This document shows, one piece after another, positions 10,888 to 22,259 of a stretch of 64,000 nt of DNA (position 1 is the first letter of the stretch; each line of letters opens with the position of its first letter). This DNA is from Zygaena filipendulae. Its lineage: Eukaryota; Arthropoda; Insecta; Lepidoptera; Zygaenidae. The stretch lies in contig OU015651.1 in assembly GCA_907165275.2 (NCBI GenBank), forward strand, positions 890,501-954,500, read 5' to 3'. The notes under the pieces were generated by a model, which was not told the DNA's origin, ran no database searches, and saw nothing but the letters and a program-made list of their open reading frames with translations. The position numbers were made by a program, and so were the translations under genes.

Positions 10888-11489
10888 GAATCTGCACTAC
10901 TCAATGTCCGAGTAATATCTTTTGATTCGGGCCTTATTTTAAAGTATTACAATAGGAATGATAATCTTTAAAGTTTAACATCTGGTCGTTATATACTTAA
11001 TTTATTATTGAACTAATTATTATTATTATTTAATTGTAAATAGAATTCGATTGTAATTAAATTAGAATAGCGTCGGGCCGACTAAGGAGATCTTGTGTAT
11101 ACAGTATGCATAGTTTGTATTAATTTAAAACGTATTATAAAATACTAAATTTAAGAACACAATAAATTATTGTTTCAATTTACAAGAGTTGATTTTTATT
11201 TTGTATCTTTGCCTTTGAGACTTGCGACGCTATTAACCTAAAAGCACGAATTAACTACTTATTATGTCTCCTAAAAGTGGATTCCCGTGCATCCTAGAGA
11301 GCTAGAGGGCGTCAGGCCTTAGTCGACTTTGTCTCGTTACAAGAGACAAAAAGGCTCCGAGGCTCTTACGAATTAAGGCTCCGAGTTCCGAAATTGTTCT
11401 CACATCGCTTGCGTAAAAGACGCCATTGTTGCCATGGTGATGGGCGTACTGAGGGGGCAGGGAGAGGCAGCTACCCCCCCTACCCTGGA
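10888..11489. other. Intergenic sequence
   Basis: AT-rich up to about 11270. From 11270 to 11489 it is less AT-rich and ends with a C-rich run next to the LINE tail. No feature is recognised. Confidence 0.5.
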
Positions 11490-13701
11490 TGAAAAATGAA
11501 AAATGAAAATATATTTATTAACAAAAAGAAAATAACAATGTAAGATATATCCGTTGGTGCCCACACTAGGAAAATCCTGTGTCGTGGGTGCCGGTTTAGA
11601 ATTAACAATATATGTTTTACAGATGTCGCTCGGTTGACATGGAAGATTACAATTAACAAAACTAAAATAATGGACCTAAATTAGCATGCATTTTTAAGAA
11701 AATATAATAATATATACTATGAGCCAAAAAATAAATATGAAAAACGATTATGGTACTTAAACAAGTTGCAATATTAATGATTCAGTTGCGTCATAATCTA
11801 AGGATGCGAGCCAAGGAACAATTTTTGCTTTCGCTTGCTTCACAGAGCAATGCTTTATATCACAGGCTCGGACTACGTTGTTATAAATAAGGGAGTCTAT
11901 GTATGGACTGAAACGTTTGGCAAAACATGAACTGGTTTTGGGAAATGAGATTCTGAAGACCCGTCGTTTCAGCATGATTTGGTACTCTTTAGATGTAATT
12001 ACTGACCTATGAACTCTGAGAGCTATTTTTTGAATATATAATTGACGAACAGAAAGGACATCGGTTTCCTGGTATAGTTTATTTGTTGGATATCGAAAAG
12101 GTTTTTGTAACATTGTTTTGAGCACTGCCCGTTGAGCTCTTTCAAGTTGAATAATGTGTGTTTTACAGGCACTACCCCAGGAAGATATGCAATACGTGAT
12201 CACCGACTGACAAAGGGCAAAGTATACTGCAAGCAAGATCTCTTTTGATGCCGAGCGCCGAAGTAATTTCATGATGTTGATAATTTTGCGAACCCGGCCT
12301 GAAAGAGATTTTAGGTGTGCTTTAAAGTTTAAATTTTGATCTACCAGGATTCCTAAATATTTTGCCACTTCAGTTTTATTTAGCGTCACACAACCACAAT
12401 TATTCCAACTACACACACGGGAGTGCAGTTTCAACTGCAACAATGGATTGGGAGCAGAAGCAGCAGTTTTGTGGAAACAAATATAGTTTGTTTTTAAAGA
12501 GTTAAGAGTAAGGAGGTTATTACGCAGCCAGGCAGTAACACATCTCAACCCCATATCGGCTTTTTCAAATACCTCTGGCCAGGTAGATGCTTTATAAATT
12601 ATAGCAGTATCATCAGCGTAACAAATTATTTCATCATCAACGTTGGAGTGAATGTCGTTAATATACATAATAAAGAGTGTCGGTCCTAGGATACTCCCTT
12701 GCGGAACGCCGAAATTGACTGCTTCTTGAGCGCTGCTGTAGCCACCAACACTTGTGCATTGTTTTCTATGGGTCAGGTAGCTTCGGAACCATTCCAGAGC
12801 GACGCCCCTAACACCAAATTGAGATTCCAGCTTCTCTAAGAGGATCGGGATTGAAACCGTATCAAAAGCCTTAGAGAGATCGAGGAAAACTGCTATACAC
12901 GGTTTTTGTGCATCCAGATAGCCGGCCACTGTGGATGTTAATAAGTTGACTGCATCCTCAGTTGAGTTTCCAGTTCTGAAACCGAATTGCCTCGAGGAAA
13001 TTAATTGATTAGTTTCAATGAATCTCGTTAATCTTTTGCTGACGACCTTCTCAAGTAGTTTTGAGAAGGCTGTCAGCAAAGAGATGGGTCGGTAGTTTTG
13101 CGGGTCGTCTTTAGGTCCATTTTTGTAAATTGGTTTTATGCGCGCCAACTTCCAACTGTCGGGAAAAACACCCGATGACAGACTCTGATTGATTATGGAG
13201 GCAAGTGGTGAAATGATAATGTCTCTAATTTCTTTTAAAATAATGTTACTCAGGCCATCGACTCCTGGGGCTTTTTCATTTTGAAGCGATAAAATCAAAG
13301 ATTTCACTTCGAATTCATCAGTAGGTTGCATGAAAAGTGAATTTTGTATTAGATGCTTTGGCTTAATGTTTGCTGCTAGTGTTTTCTCTTCTGTTGTCAA
13401 TTCGCGTAGAATATTACTGGCCAGTGTTTGTCCCACAGTTGAGAAGTAGCGATTGCAGTTGTCTAAGGAGTGTACAGCATCACTCGAACCCTCGGCGCCC
13501 AACAGTTCAAAAGGATCTCGCTTGCTTGTGGGAAAATGACAGATATCTTTTATTGATCTCCACAGTTTTCTGGGGTTCCTCTTATTAGTTGATAAGATAT
13601 TATTATCATGTTCTATTTTTAGTTTCCGCAACAGGTTATTACAAAAGTTACGATAGCGGGTGTAGATAATTCTCTTGAGCATGTCCTCTGGATCTTGTTA
13701 A
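11490..13701 (-). mobile_element. 5'-truncated non-LTR retrotransposon (CR1/Jockey-type)
   Basis: The minus-strand element holds one reverse transcriptase reading frame, a 3' UTR of about 260 bp and a terminal run of three ATTTTTC units at 11489-11510. A stop lies about 20 bp upstream of the first ATG, and no endonuclease or gag region is present, so the 5' part was lost at insertion. No target duplication was identified. It sits between Raf and the tRNA gene. Confidence 0.85.
11757..13682 (-). CDS. LINE reverse transcriptase, endonuclease domain missing
   Basis: A 641-residue frame. It shows the non-LTR RT motifs in order: KAPGVDGLSNIILKEI (about residue 140), NYRPISLLTAFSKLLEK, FRTGNSTEDAV, the catalytic AVFLDLSKAFDTV, GVPQGSILGPTLFIMYIND and CYADDTAII (about residue 354), followed by a thumb-like region and the LINE C-terminus. 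The catalytic aspartates are intact. Full elements of this type carry an apurinic endonuclease N-terminal to the RT; here the frame begins just before the RT, so the copy cannot retrotranspose alone. The exact clade (CR1/Daphne-like or Jockey) cannot be fixed by eye. Confidence 0.88.
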   Translation of the reverse strand: MLKRIIYTRYRNFCNNLLRKLKIEHDNNILSTNKRNPRKLWRSIKDICHFPTSKRDPFELLGAEGSSDAVHSLDNCNRYFSTVGQTLASNILRELTTEEKTLAANIKPKHLIQNSLFMQPTDEFEVKSLILSLQNEKAPGVDGLSNIILKEIRDIIISPLASIINQSLSSGVFPDSWKLARIKPIYKNGPKDDPQNYRPISLLTAFSKLLEKVVSKRLTRFIETNQLISSRQFGFRTGNSTEDAVNLLTSTVAGYLDAQKPCIAVFLDLSKAFDTVSIPILLEKLESQFGVRGVALEWFRSYLTHRKQCTSVGGYSSAQEAVNFGVPQGSILGPTLFIMYINDIHSNVDDEIICYADDTAIIYKASTWPEVFEKADMGLRCVTAWLRNNLLTLNSLKTNYICFHKTAASAPNPLLQLKLHSRVCSWNNCGCVTLNKTEVAKYLGILVDQNLNFKAHLKSLSGRVRKIINIMKLLRRSASKEILLAVYFALCQSVITYCISSWGSACKTHIIQLERAQRAVLKTMLQKPFRYPTNKLYQETDVLSVRQLYIQKIALRVHRSVITSKEYQIMLKRRVFRISFPKTSSCFAKRFSPYIDSLIYNNVVRACDIKHCSVKQAKAKIVPWLASLDYDATESLILQLV

Positions 13702-14654
13702 CGTCCCTCACTTTTTGTCATTTGCAGCTCAATACAGGTTTAATTACTTTTAAAATAGCTGTTGTACATATAATTAAAGAATTTATGTAAAAAGTACCTC
13801 TTCTAGGTGCTTATAAAAAATCTGATCTACCCCCTGGGCCAGAACTAATCTGGTTTGCCCCCCGGCCCAAAACCTGGGTACGCATGATTGTTGCATAAAA
13901 CAAATACCAGGGGCTGTTAAGTAACTTTTATTTCTCGCATCATTTTTTGGTTGCAATCAAAAATATGGCGGTTTTGCGATTCCAATATGTGGGTTTTGAC
14001 ACCTACAATATCTAGCAATCATTGATATATTAAAAAACCCCTAGCAATAGTAGCAATCAACCAAAATAAACGTACTTCAAAAGTTGAAACTGTCTGAACA
14101 TGATTAATTAATTAATCACAAAATCGCTATTTTTCTAATTGAAACAAATATGATAGCAACAAAAGTTACATAATTGCTCAGACGAAATAAAAACTTTTTA
14201 TTTCGTCTGAGCATGCTGAGCGAAAGTGGATTTTCCGCACTCCATGAAAAAAAGTGTTTTGAATTTGTTTGTATGCTTTTTTAACAATTTTTTTTAACAA
14301 AATTGCTAAAATTAAAATGAACAGTAAATTTATGGTCAAAGGCGGACTTATCCCGCGATGAGATTTGTTCCAACCAACCTTTGTTCAAAAAGATCTGAAG
14401 TTAATATTATGAAAATAGAGAGAAAGGAGGTAATGATTAAGTATAAATAAATATGATATAAAACATTTTTTTTATTATTGCTGGGATTACGAGCGTACCC
14501 TACTTCGCTTGCTCAGGATTCAAACTCTGTAGTCAGTACTTGCAACAAAAACTGCTCTCTCATTGAACAAATAACAATGACTTTTTAAATCAACTCATCC
14601 ATTTGAGCCATATATAAGCAGATGCTGTAACGTACTTTCATTATCATAAGTAAA
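13702..14654. other. AT-rich intergenic sequence
   Basis: No gene is recognised. A short inverted pair, GCTCAGACGAAATAAAAACT and TTTATTTCGTCTGAGC, lies at 14176-14213. The last 100 bp lead into the tRNA gene. Confidence 0.5.
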
Positions 14655-14727
14655 GTTTCCGTGGTGTAGCGGTTATCACATCTGCCTAACACGCAGAAGG
14701 TCCCCGGTTCGATCCCGGGCGGAAACA
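14655..14727 (+). tRNA. tRNA-Val (anticodon AAC)
   Basis: 73 nt fold as a full cloverleaf: acceptor GTTTCCG pairs with CGGAAAC, the D arm contains TGTAGCGGTTATCA, the anticodon stem TCTGC/GCAGA encloses CTAACAC with anticodon AAC at 14688-14690, and the T arm CCCGG/CCGGG encloses TTCGATC. The A box (GTGTAGCGGTTATCAC) and B box (GGTTCGATCCC) are intact, and a TTTT terminator follows at 14731. No intron. It should decode valine GUU and, with inosine, other GUN codons. Confidence 0.97.
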
Positions 14728-14994
14728 TAGTTTTGTTTCAAATAAAAAACTGCTTCAATATTTATTTTTTATTTTTGTATAACAATGTCATCATAACAGA
14801 ATCGCGTCGTAACAGAAATAATTGTGATTATCATAAATTACCTGAGCCTGCGTCCAACAAACAGAAACCGTTAAAATTACTTGAAAATAAAGAGAAACAT
14901 TGTTCGTAACTTATTTCAAAACGCATTTCTCTAAAATCGTTAAAAGTAAATACCTACCTAATTGGTATAATATATTAACGTAAAATTAACAATA

Positions 14995-15604
14995 GGGTAC
15001 TTGCATGAATTTTTTTTTCAGTCTATCCTACATAAACAAAGCAAGAAGAAAAAAAATATATGCATAAATTAATTAAATAGAGCGTTTTAAAGTTCCTACT
15101 TTAAACTTTATCGCCGAAACGCGGAATGACGTCACTAGTTATAAATTACGCCTTATTAATCTGTGATAAAAATGTCACTGTCGTATTGACAGGGTCATGT
15201 GACACTGACAGACAGATAACTTCAATATCCAAAAGCGAAATTAAGGTTTAACTTTGTCGAGTTACTTCCAAAAGTTCCAGTAAAGAATCGAAATGCATCT
15301 TACCGATGCATTTTAAAGTAAAAAACTTCAAAAAATGGAAAATATGCGTTGACTGTATGCACTTAGTTTCTTTTGCCTTCTCTGAAAGAGGTAAATGTTT
15401 CCTAAAAAAATAAAAGTGACGTCATGTGTCAAGCTTGGCTGTGATTGGTGTTTCGTTGCAACGTTCCGTTTCACAAAGTTAAAAGTTGAATATTTTGGAA
15501 ACTATTGAAATTTTTTTAGTAAATCTTTCACGATAACGCTTTTCTAAGGCTCTATTTTTTAAATATTGACACAATTTCTTATAATAAACTTCATGCAAGT
15601 ACCC
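14995..15604. mobile_element. GGGTACTTGCATGAA MITE, copy 2
   Basis: About 610 bp, TA on both sides, termini GGGTACTTGCATGAATTTT and CTTCATGCAAGTACCC. The interior is in the opposite orientation to the copy at 4541 and matches it along its length, including the ATGCAT hairpin module and TGACGTCA motifs. No coding capacity. Confidence 0.82.
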
Positions 15605-15899
15605 TATTAATGTTACGAAATCGCAGGCTTTATTTGGAAAAAAAATAACAAAACATCTATTTCAGGCTGAATTAAACCATTGGAGTTTTTATTTTTAATG
15701 TTTTTTGCCTAAATCAGTAAAATGTAGAAATTACACACTACTATCGATTGTCCTAGATATCATAATAAAATTAAAATAATCCGGGTGATCGCATTTACCG
15801 AATACATTAAAAAAAACGCACAATGCATGGTATAAAAATTAAATATGCGAACATTATCAACCTAGCGACTTCGTTGGTACACGAGTGTGTAGTATATTT

Positions 15900-16134
15900 G
15901 GACATAGATAAGCAATAGTGTGTTAACCCACACTGGAGAAATTTTGAGTAAATCGTGTTTTAAAAGTAGGAGCGCCATTTTGTGTCAACATTTTTTATAT
16001 TCAATATTTAGTTATAACGTATTTAAGCAATGTAATAAGGTAAACACACAAAAAACGTTCCCTAACTCTCAATAAATCGTTCTGAATCAATAACTTAATT
16101 TTGTGGGTTAACATGTTATTGCTTATCTGCGTCC
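15900..16134. mobile_element. MITE, GGACATAGATAAGC family, copy 1
   Basis: Left terminus GGACATAGATAAGCAATA followed by GTGTTAACCCACA; the right end is the inverted form with TGTGGGTTAACATG and TATTGCTTATCTGCGTCC. 235 bp, no coding capacity. A near-identical copy lies at 60291. The sequence 15605-15899 before it shows nothing recognisable. Confidence 0.72.
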
Positions 16135-16763
16135 ATTTATTACTCTGAGGTACACGCATCACTAGAGAAGGGCATAAAAATTGGTAGCCATCCGGTTTTT
16201 ACTTTTATTGGGACTTTTATTCTGTGGACAGGAGCGCATACGACGGGGCCAACTAGCTACACCTTCATAGTATTGTACAGACTAGCTGAGACAATATATA
16301 TGTAAAATGGTCCTTTGAGCCGGATGTACGATCTATGTCAGGATGTATTTTTCTGTACCCATGACGTGTATGTAAAATTTTATTTTCATATTTTTTATTT
16401 ATTTATTTTTTAAAATTTCATGATGCTCGGTTGAGTAGGTTAACGGATGATAGCATAACAAACACATTCGCATTTGTAATATTGGCAAGGATTTGGGATA
16501 ATATTCCTGCTTAAGAATTTGTTTTAAAATGGCAACGATAAAAGTATGTACAGACTAATCCAACCTTAAATATTATGACAATGAATCAACTACCTACAAT
16601 CAAATCAAATAAAGCGTGACGGTTGATGTAGGTAACTGATAAAATTGTATAATATTAAAATTGTATTAGGTATATAAATATAATAAAAGAAAAAGTGAAA
16701 ACTCTATGCGTCAGAATAGTTTCGTTTGGAAACGTTACACTCAAATTCCACCGTGTATTATAA
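16135..16763. other. Intergenic with a diverged repeat tail
   Basis: Positions about 16370-16500 resemble the 3' part of the CCCGCGGTTTCACC family (TTCATGATGCTCGGTTGAG, ATAACAAACACATTCGCATT, AATATTGGCAAGGAT). The remainder is AT-rich and unassigned. Confidence 0.45.
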
Positions 16764-17055
16764 ACGTGTTAATGAATTAACTGAAAACCTGATACACCCC
16801 ATTTAAAAAAATAAACAATAATACGATTAAAATATATTTTATGTCAAAAAAATTTATACTTTAAAAGTTATTCTACATTAGTTCGGAGGTGACCTATCTA
16901 CGAAATTCCAATCGCTACGCCCGCGCCTGTTCGATTTTTTTTGCTGCGGGCGGCGTACGCGCCAAATATAACCTATATTAAAACATAGTGCGATCGATTC
17001 GCTAGTTGATTCTGAGCAAAAAACTTTCTAGTTTTCAGTTAATTCATTAACACGT
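16764..17055. mobile_element. MITE, ACGTGTTAATGAATTAACTG family, copy 1
   Basis: 292 bp with termini ACGTGTTAATGAATTAACTG and CAGTTAATTCATTAACACGT, a 20-bp perfect inverted match. The middle has a GC-rich block around GCTGCGGGCGGCGTACGC. It ends about 75 bp beyond the stop codon of the two-RRM gene. Another copy lies at 51054 in opposite orientation, and a fragment near 665. Confidence 0.85.
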
Positions 17056-17129
17056 TGTATAGAATGTCTTTGGTGGATTGTGATTTTACTCGCGACGCGC
17101 CGCAAGGAGTTTTCAACTTCTAAACTAAT

Positions 17130-20100
17130 TTAACATTCAGTCAGGGCAGCGTCGGTCTCTGGTTTCTTCACTCGGCCGCCGCTGGTCCGTTTCGCGGGCG
17201 TGCGATGCTCGAATCTGGCCGCGTACATCTTTTTGCCGCCAATTCTCGCGTCCTCGGTCATCGTGAGCGCGCGCTCCACTGCCTCGGGCCCGTCGAACTC
17301 TATGAACGCGGTACCTGAAAACAAAAAATCGCATTAGGATAAAAAACATATCTATCTACCGGATGGATTATTTAGACGGGATCGTAAGAGCAAGGTACCT
17401 TAACCGTTATAGTTACAGGAAAACGCTTTTAGGAGACTATCCATAAATTTTTAAGACATTCTGAACTGCATTTACAGATTCTGGAAAAAATGTACAGTCA
17501 GCAAGAAAATGGTTATTTTACACAAAAACTTTTTTGACAGACCGACAGTTTTTTGCGATTTCTGACATTTCTAGTACTCAAACCTCAGTACTCAAACCTC
17601 ACAAAAACTTTTTTGACAGACCGACAGTTTTTTGCGATTTCTGACATTTCTAGTACTCAAACCTCAGTCGGTCCAGTATAGACTTTTGATCCTTATAAGA
17701 AACAGAAAAAAGTTTTTGTGTAAAATAACCATTTTCTTGCTGACTGTCCCTTTTTTCCAAAATCTGTAAATACAGTTCAGAATATCTTAAAAATTGATGG
17801 ATAGTCTCCTAAAGCGTTTTCCTATAACTATAACGGTTAAGGTACCTGCCCTTACTGACCCATCTCAAAAATTCATCTGTATACCAATATTATAGAGAGA
17901 GAAAGTTTGTGAGTTTGTGAAGTTGTAGGGGGTAATCTCTGGATCTAATGAATCGATTTTGAAAGTTCTTTTACGAATAGAAAGCCATGTTATTTGTGAC
18001 TGTCATAGGCTATATTGTAACCCAAGATTCCTGCAGGAACTCGGGGACAGCGAATAGATATTAGAAATTCTACAGTGCATTTCTTGTACATTAAATGGTT
18101 TTTATGTAGCACCACACCTTTGTTTTGACCAGTGTCATGTCAAAATATAAAATATGTTACCCATAGAGTTGTTGCCTTTCATCAACTGCCGTATGCTTCT
18201 GATCTTGCCGGCGCCGCTGAACACCGAGCTGAGGCTCTGCTCTGTGATGTCCGCGTAGGAGCGCACCACGACTGTGGTCTGGGTCGGTGGCAGTGGCCTC
18301 TTCACACGAATACGACTTTGTTTTAACAACATGTTGTCTTCCTCTAATGCCTGCGGAGTAGACGATCATGGAAATAAGAATATTGTCCGGGGGTATGAAA
18401 ATCAAAATTCTATTTAGTCCGTCAGTTAGATAAAAAAAAATATAATAGACCCGTATTTTTTGCTTTTTCAAATTATTGAATAAAATACTAAGATAAAACG
18501 CACTACGCAAACGTAGTAAAGACATCAGAACGTGCTATAAACTGTGGCACGGCATTACGTAAAAAATAAAAAATACGTGTCCAATATTTTTTATTAATCT
18601 ACAAGACGGACTAAAAACTAAAATTTGGTTGACAAGCCCATTGTGACTTTCATCGAACTTGTCTTTATTTGTTTCTTCAAAAGATAGAAATATAAATAAT
18701 TTAGAAAATATGTAAATTATGGGTGTGGGAAGAAGCACAAAGAGTGTTTTGTTAATTCAATAAGGAATTGTTAATTGTATCTCATGGTTAGTTTTTTTTT
18801 TTATCTATTACCTTTGTGGCTCCTTCTTCGGAGTCAAAAAATATGGTTGTTGTGAACACAGGCCTGGATTCTTCTGTGGGATATACTTCAGCAACACTAA
18901 AAGTATACAAGTTAATTAATTTTAAAATTTTTAAGGATGTGCTTATTGACACTAAATACGGTTTTCAAATTATATATAAATAAAGTTTATTTCTAATTTA
19001 TCCAAGAAGAAACTTTAAAATTCTATATTTTGTATACTATCCTTACTAATATTATAAATGCGTAAGTCTGTATGTATGGATGTTTGTTACTCTTTCACGC
19101 AAAAACTACTGAATGGATTTTAATGAAACTGTACAATAATATAGCCTATATATCAGAATAACACATAGGATACTTTTTATCCTGTAATTCCTACAGGAAC
19201 TCTGAAATTAACTCAGGTGAAATTGAATTTATTATTGCATACTTGATTACTACACATGTCACATAGTCAAAGGTACAACAAAAGGACATAAGGTACTTTT
19301 TATCCCGGAATTCCCGCGGGATTTCCGAAATTAACGTGGGTGAAACCGCAAGTAACAGCTAGTCGGTAATAGATTATTATGACAACTTCTATTATATTTC
19401 CATAAAATATTCTATGTTCAGACAGTTTTATCTATACTAATATTATAGAGGTAAAGTTTGTGAGTCTGTGCCGTTGTAGGGGGTAATCTCTGGATCTACT
19501 GAACTGATTTTTATTTAATTATTTATTTTTAGTCCTAAATGACATGGGGTACTCCGAAATAACAGTTATTCATAACATAAAGTTGCTAGTGACTGCTTAA
19601 CATCACGGTGGAATGAAATATGGTCTCGCTCTAAACGTGTGAAAGGAAGGCATTACGCTGATGTTCAAGATTTTGACGTAAAAATTTTGTACTTTTTTCT
19701 GAGTAAATAAATAAAAAAAAAAAAAAAAATTTAATCCCAGTCAGACCCTGGTTTTTTAAATATCGTAAGGCCAACAAGTGTGTCACTTCCACAGTTTGTA
19801 GACTCCGAATTGGCCGGCCATGCGTGTACCCCAGTCTTCTTAGCTAAAATAAGGGTCAAGGACAGCTCTCTTTGAGAGTGCAGTTTAGACGAAGGCACTG
19901 CAGAACATATCTTTTTTAACTGCCCAGGAAGACCACCTTTATTGGATTTCCTGCCTGACTACAACTTGAAATCCCTGTTAAGCCTTGTAAATACCCCCTT
20001 TGTAGATATTCTCTGTGATTATATTAACAGTGCTATCATTAGACTCTAAGCTCCCACTAACTGTATATTAATAAGGAATTTAGTGTATATATGGTGCCAG

Positions 20101-21618
20101 TTCCTTCTACTAGTGAATTAAAAGTTTGAACGCCTCGAAAACTGTAAGTCTAATCTGTTTTTTGCCTTTTTTTCATTTTCGTCTTTATTGCATGCAAAAT
20201 GTTAAATACGCATCGCCATAAACACAAGAAATTGAATTGAATGTTTGGATAAAAACAAAGAAAATCTAAACATACCCAATGCCTTGGATCAGTCCACACT
20301 TGGCAAAATGTTCAGCTAATGTTTTTTTGTATGAGAAAATTATCTCCAGTGGTATATTTTCTATGATGACAGATGTTTCAATCAATTTCTCATTGTTTAA
20401 CACTCCCTTTCTATCTTTATTCCACTTCCGTTTTTTCCATATAACCTTCTCCTTTCCTTCTTCAATCTTTTCTAAATCTGCTGTATCATTACTGGAAATG
20501 TTTGTTACATTTTGTGCTTTACTTTTTTTATTCTTTTGCTTATCCTTTTTCTTTTTGTCGACCACAGTCATTTCATCAAGTAGATTGGTCAAGGTGTGAG
20601 CATTGTCACCAATGCTAAGGTTCTCTAAATCTTCTATTATTTCAGGTTTAACATCTTTTTTGGAAGACTTTGTCTTTGGCTCACCTTCTAAATCAGGTGT
20701 GTCTGTTGCCTGGCTAGATTTTGCTTTGCGCTTCTTCTTTTTGCGTTTTTTCTCTACATTTTCAGCAACATTGTCTTCATCATTCCCATTAGCAATGAAC
20801 ATGGTGCTTTCTTGGAGTTTCTTTTCTTTTTTCAACTTCTTACTCCTTTTGTCACCATTGTTTGAATGTACATTGATAGGCTCTTCAGTTGTTAGTGTTG
20901 TTGTAGATTTTTGTTTGATCTCTTTTAACTTTAATTTCTTTGCTATAATTTTTTCAACTGATTTTCTATTTTCTATTTTTTCCATGTTAACAGCATTTAT
21001 CTTATTTTCTTTTTCTGAAAGAATATTTTTAGTTTTCGTAAGTTTCCCAATTTTATCTTCTTTTTTACGTTCAGCTTTCTTCGCCTCCTTCTTACTAAGC
21101 TTGTTTGAGTCCTCTGACTTAGTCTTCTTGATGACAATCTCTTCATGATCCTCGAGCATGAAACTGACAGATTTGTTCCTCTTCTTGCGTCTGTTCAATG
21201 TCGAGCTTGTGGAGGATTCATCTGTGGTTTGACATTCGGTTGAAGTATTTTTCATTATGGACTTCACTGTGAGTGTTTCACTTTTATTTGCTTTCCTGTT
21301 GGCCGCATTTACAACCTCCTCGTTGACGGGCGTGGTGCTCCCCCTCGTTTCTAGGTTGCGCCCGTCAATGCTGATCTGTGACAGTTCTACAGCTTGTTTC
21401 TTCGGTTTCTTCCTATTTTTACTGGGTGAACGCTCGCGTTTCCAGCTCTCGGGGTCACTGTTAGAACTAGATGGGTTTAAATTAGGGACAATCTGCTCGG
21501 AATTGCGAGTTTTCGCCAGAATAGCATTGGTTTCAGCAGTACTTTTGTAAAGATCGATAAAATCAAACCCGCTAACGTGGTTCGATGTATCAGAGCCATC
21601 ACTAGACTTGGATTTCAT
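17130..21618 (-). CDS. Lysine-rich nuclear protein with two RRM domains
   Basis: Four exons fit by GT/AG sites and phase: 20276-21618, 18812-18896, 18161-18350 and 17130-17314, giving about 600 residues. The first exon encodes a roughly 430-residue hydrophilic N-terminus with many KKKRKKK-like basic runs and acidic patches, as in nucleolar proteins. RRM1 starts with SVIIENIPLEIIF at its end and continues through TTTIFFDSEEGATKAL. RRM2 follows with TTVVVRSYADITEQSL and the RNP1-like MGTAFIEF. The arrangement recalls RBM34/nucleolin-type proteins acting in ribosome biogenesis, but orthology is not certain, so no symbol is given. The RNP motifs are degenerate (few aromatic residues). The introns carry a MITE, a long inverted repeat and a dead LINE fragment. 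The start is the first ATG of the long frame. Confidence 0.82.
17383..17856. repeat. Long inverted repeat with tandem-duplicated loop, in an intron
   Basis: Arms of about 140-150 bp (left from GTAAGAGCAAGGTACC, right ending GGTACCTGCCCTTAC) are nearly complementary; both include AACCGTTATAGTTA and TAAAATAACCATTTTCTTGC, or their inverses. The loop holds two tandem copies of a segment of about 70-80 bp (starting CACAAAAACTTTTTTGACAG, near 17520 and 17600). The transcript of the host gene would form a long hairpin here. It is probably a foldback-type MITE. Confidence 0.85.
17875..18060 (-). repeat. Degenerate CCCGCGGTTTCACC family copy
   Basis: Minus-oriented: begins CCAATATTATAGAGAGAGAAAG, contains GGGGGTAATCTCTGGATCTA and ends near ACTCGGGGACAGCGAATAGA. 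The GC-rich head is mostly lost. It lies in the intron between exons 3 and 4 of the two-RRM gene. Confidence 0.5.
18388..18639. mobile_element. MITE, TTAGTCCGTC family, copy 3 (internally deleted)
   Basis: Shares the TAGTCCGTCAGTTAGA and AGACGGACTAAA arms and the ACGTATTTTTTG and ACGTGTCCAATATTTT subterminal blocks with copies at 2057 and 8812, but lacks the middle with the GTGACGTCAC palindromes. It lies in the intron between exons 2 and 3 of the two-RRM gene. Confidence 0.65.
19040..19560 (-). repeat. Three minus-oriented CCCGCGGTTTCACC family pieces
   Basis: One near-complete copy (19040-19222, from CCTTACTAATATTATAAATG), one head fragment (about 19285-19365, ending GGTGAAACCGCAAGTAACAG) and one tail fragment (about 19430-19560, with GGGGGTAATCTCTGGATCTA). 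All lie in the first intron of the two-RRM gene. Confidence 0.65.
19738..20049 (+). pseudogene. Broken LINE ORF2 3' fragment
   Basis: Plus-strand remnant of the C-terminus of a Jockey/I-type ORF2: frames giving PWFFKYRKANKCVTST and then ACTPVFLAKIRVKDSSL lead to ECSLDEGTAEHIFFNC and a stop at 20047. The cysteine cluster and EHIFFNC pattern match the end of the intact LINE ORF2 at 29389. One frameshift near 19815 and an in-frame TGA at 19873 show that it is dead. It lies in an intron of the two-RRM gene on the opposite strand. Confidence 0.75.
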
Positions 21619-22259
21619 AGTTTTTTTAAATTGTTACCTACCGTTGCTGAGCAGTATTTAAATTGTAAGCATTACCTTTATTTACAGGGCACCATTGTAG
21701 TAATTGAAGCAGATATTACAGAGAACGCACGTGGTAATTATACTAAGTATTATCTTAGCAGAATAGTTTGCTGATTGCACAAAATAGAAATGCAGAAGGT
21801 GCAGATTTGCAGAAGCATGCGTTTAATTGAACTTTGAATGCTTTGAAAATGAAGTGTGAAGTTGGTGACTGGTGTTGGTTTCACACACAAACTATTTAGA
21901 GATACTACCGTAGTTTCACAAACCTTTTTTTTTTTTGGTAAAGTTTACCCCAGGTCAGGGCACTGCAACTCAGAAGAAATTTTAGAAAATTATTTTTCTA
22001 AAGAAGGTGGCTCAATCAAGTGATCAGTGCCCCACAACAAACATTGTTACAACTATTTCTCACTAGATGGCCTCTTAGTATCTTAATAAATTATTAAAAT
22101 ATCTTGTTTTGTGAATAAATTATTACAAAGTAGTTAATTTTAATTTTATGAATTCATTCGTTTAGTTAAAAAATATACTTCTGAAAGTTAAATAGAAAAT
22201 ATTTTTTCATAACACTTTTTTTCTATGGAATGGCAACTTTGATCGTTAAGATTTTTTTT

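Noticed and set aside
20279..21148. Plus-strand phenylalanine/serine-rich frames opposite the two-RRM gene
   Set aside because: Reverse complement of lysine/glutamate-rich coding sequence; no independent support.
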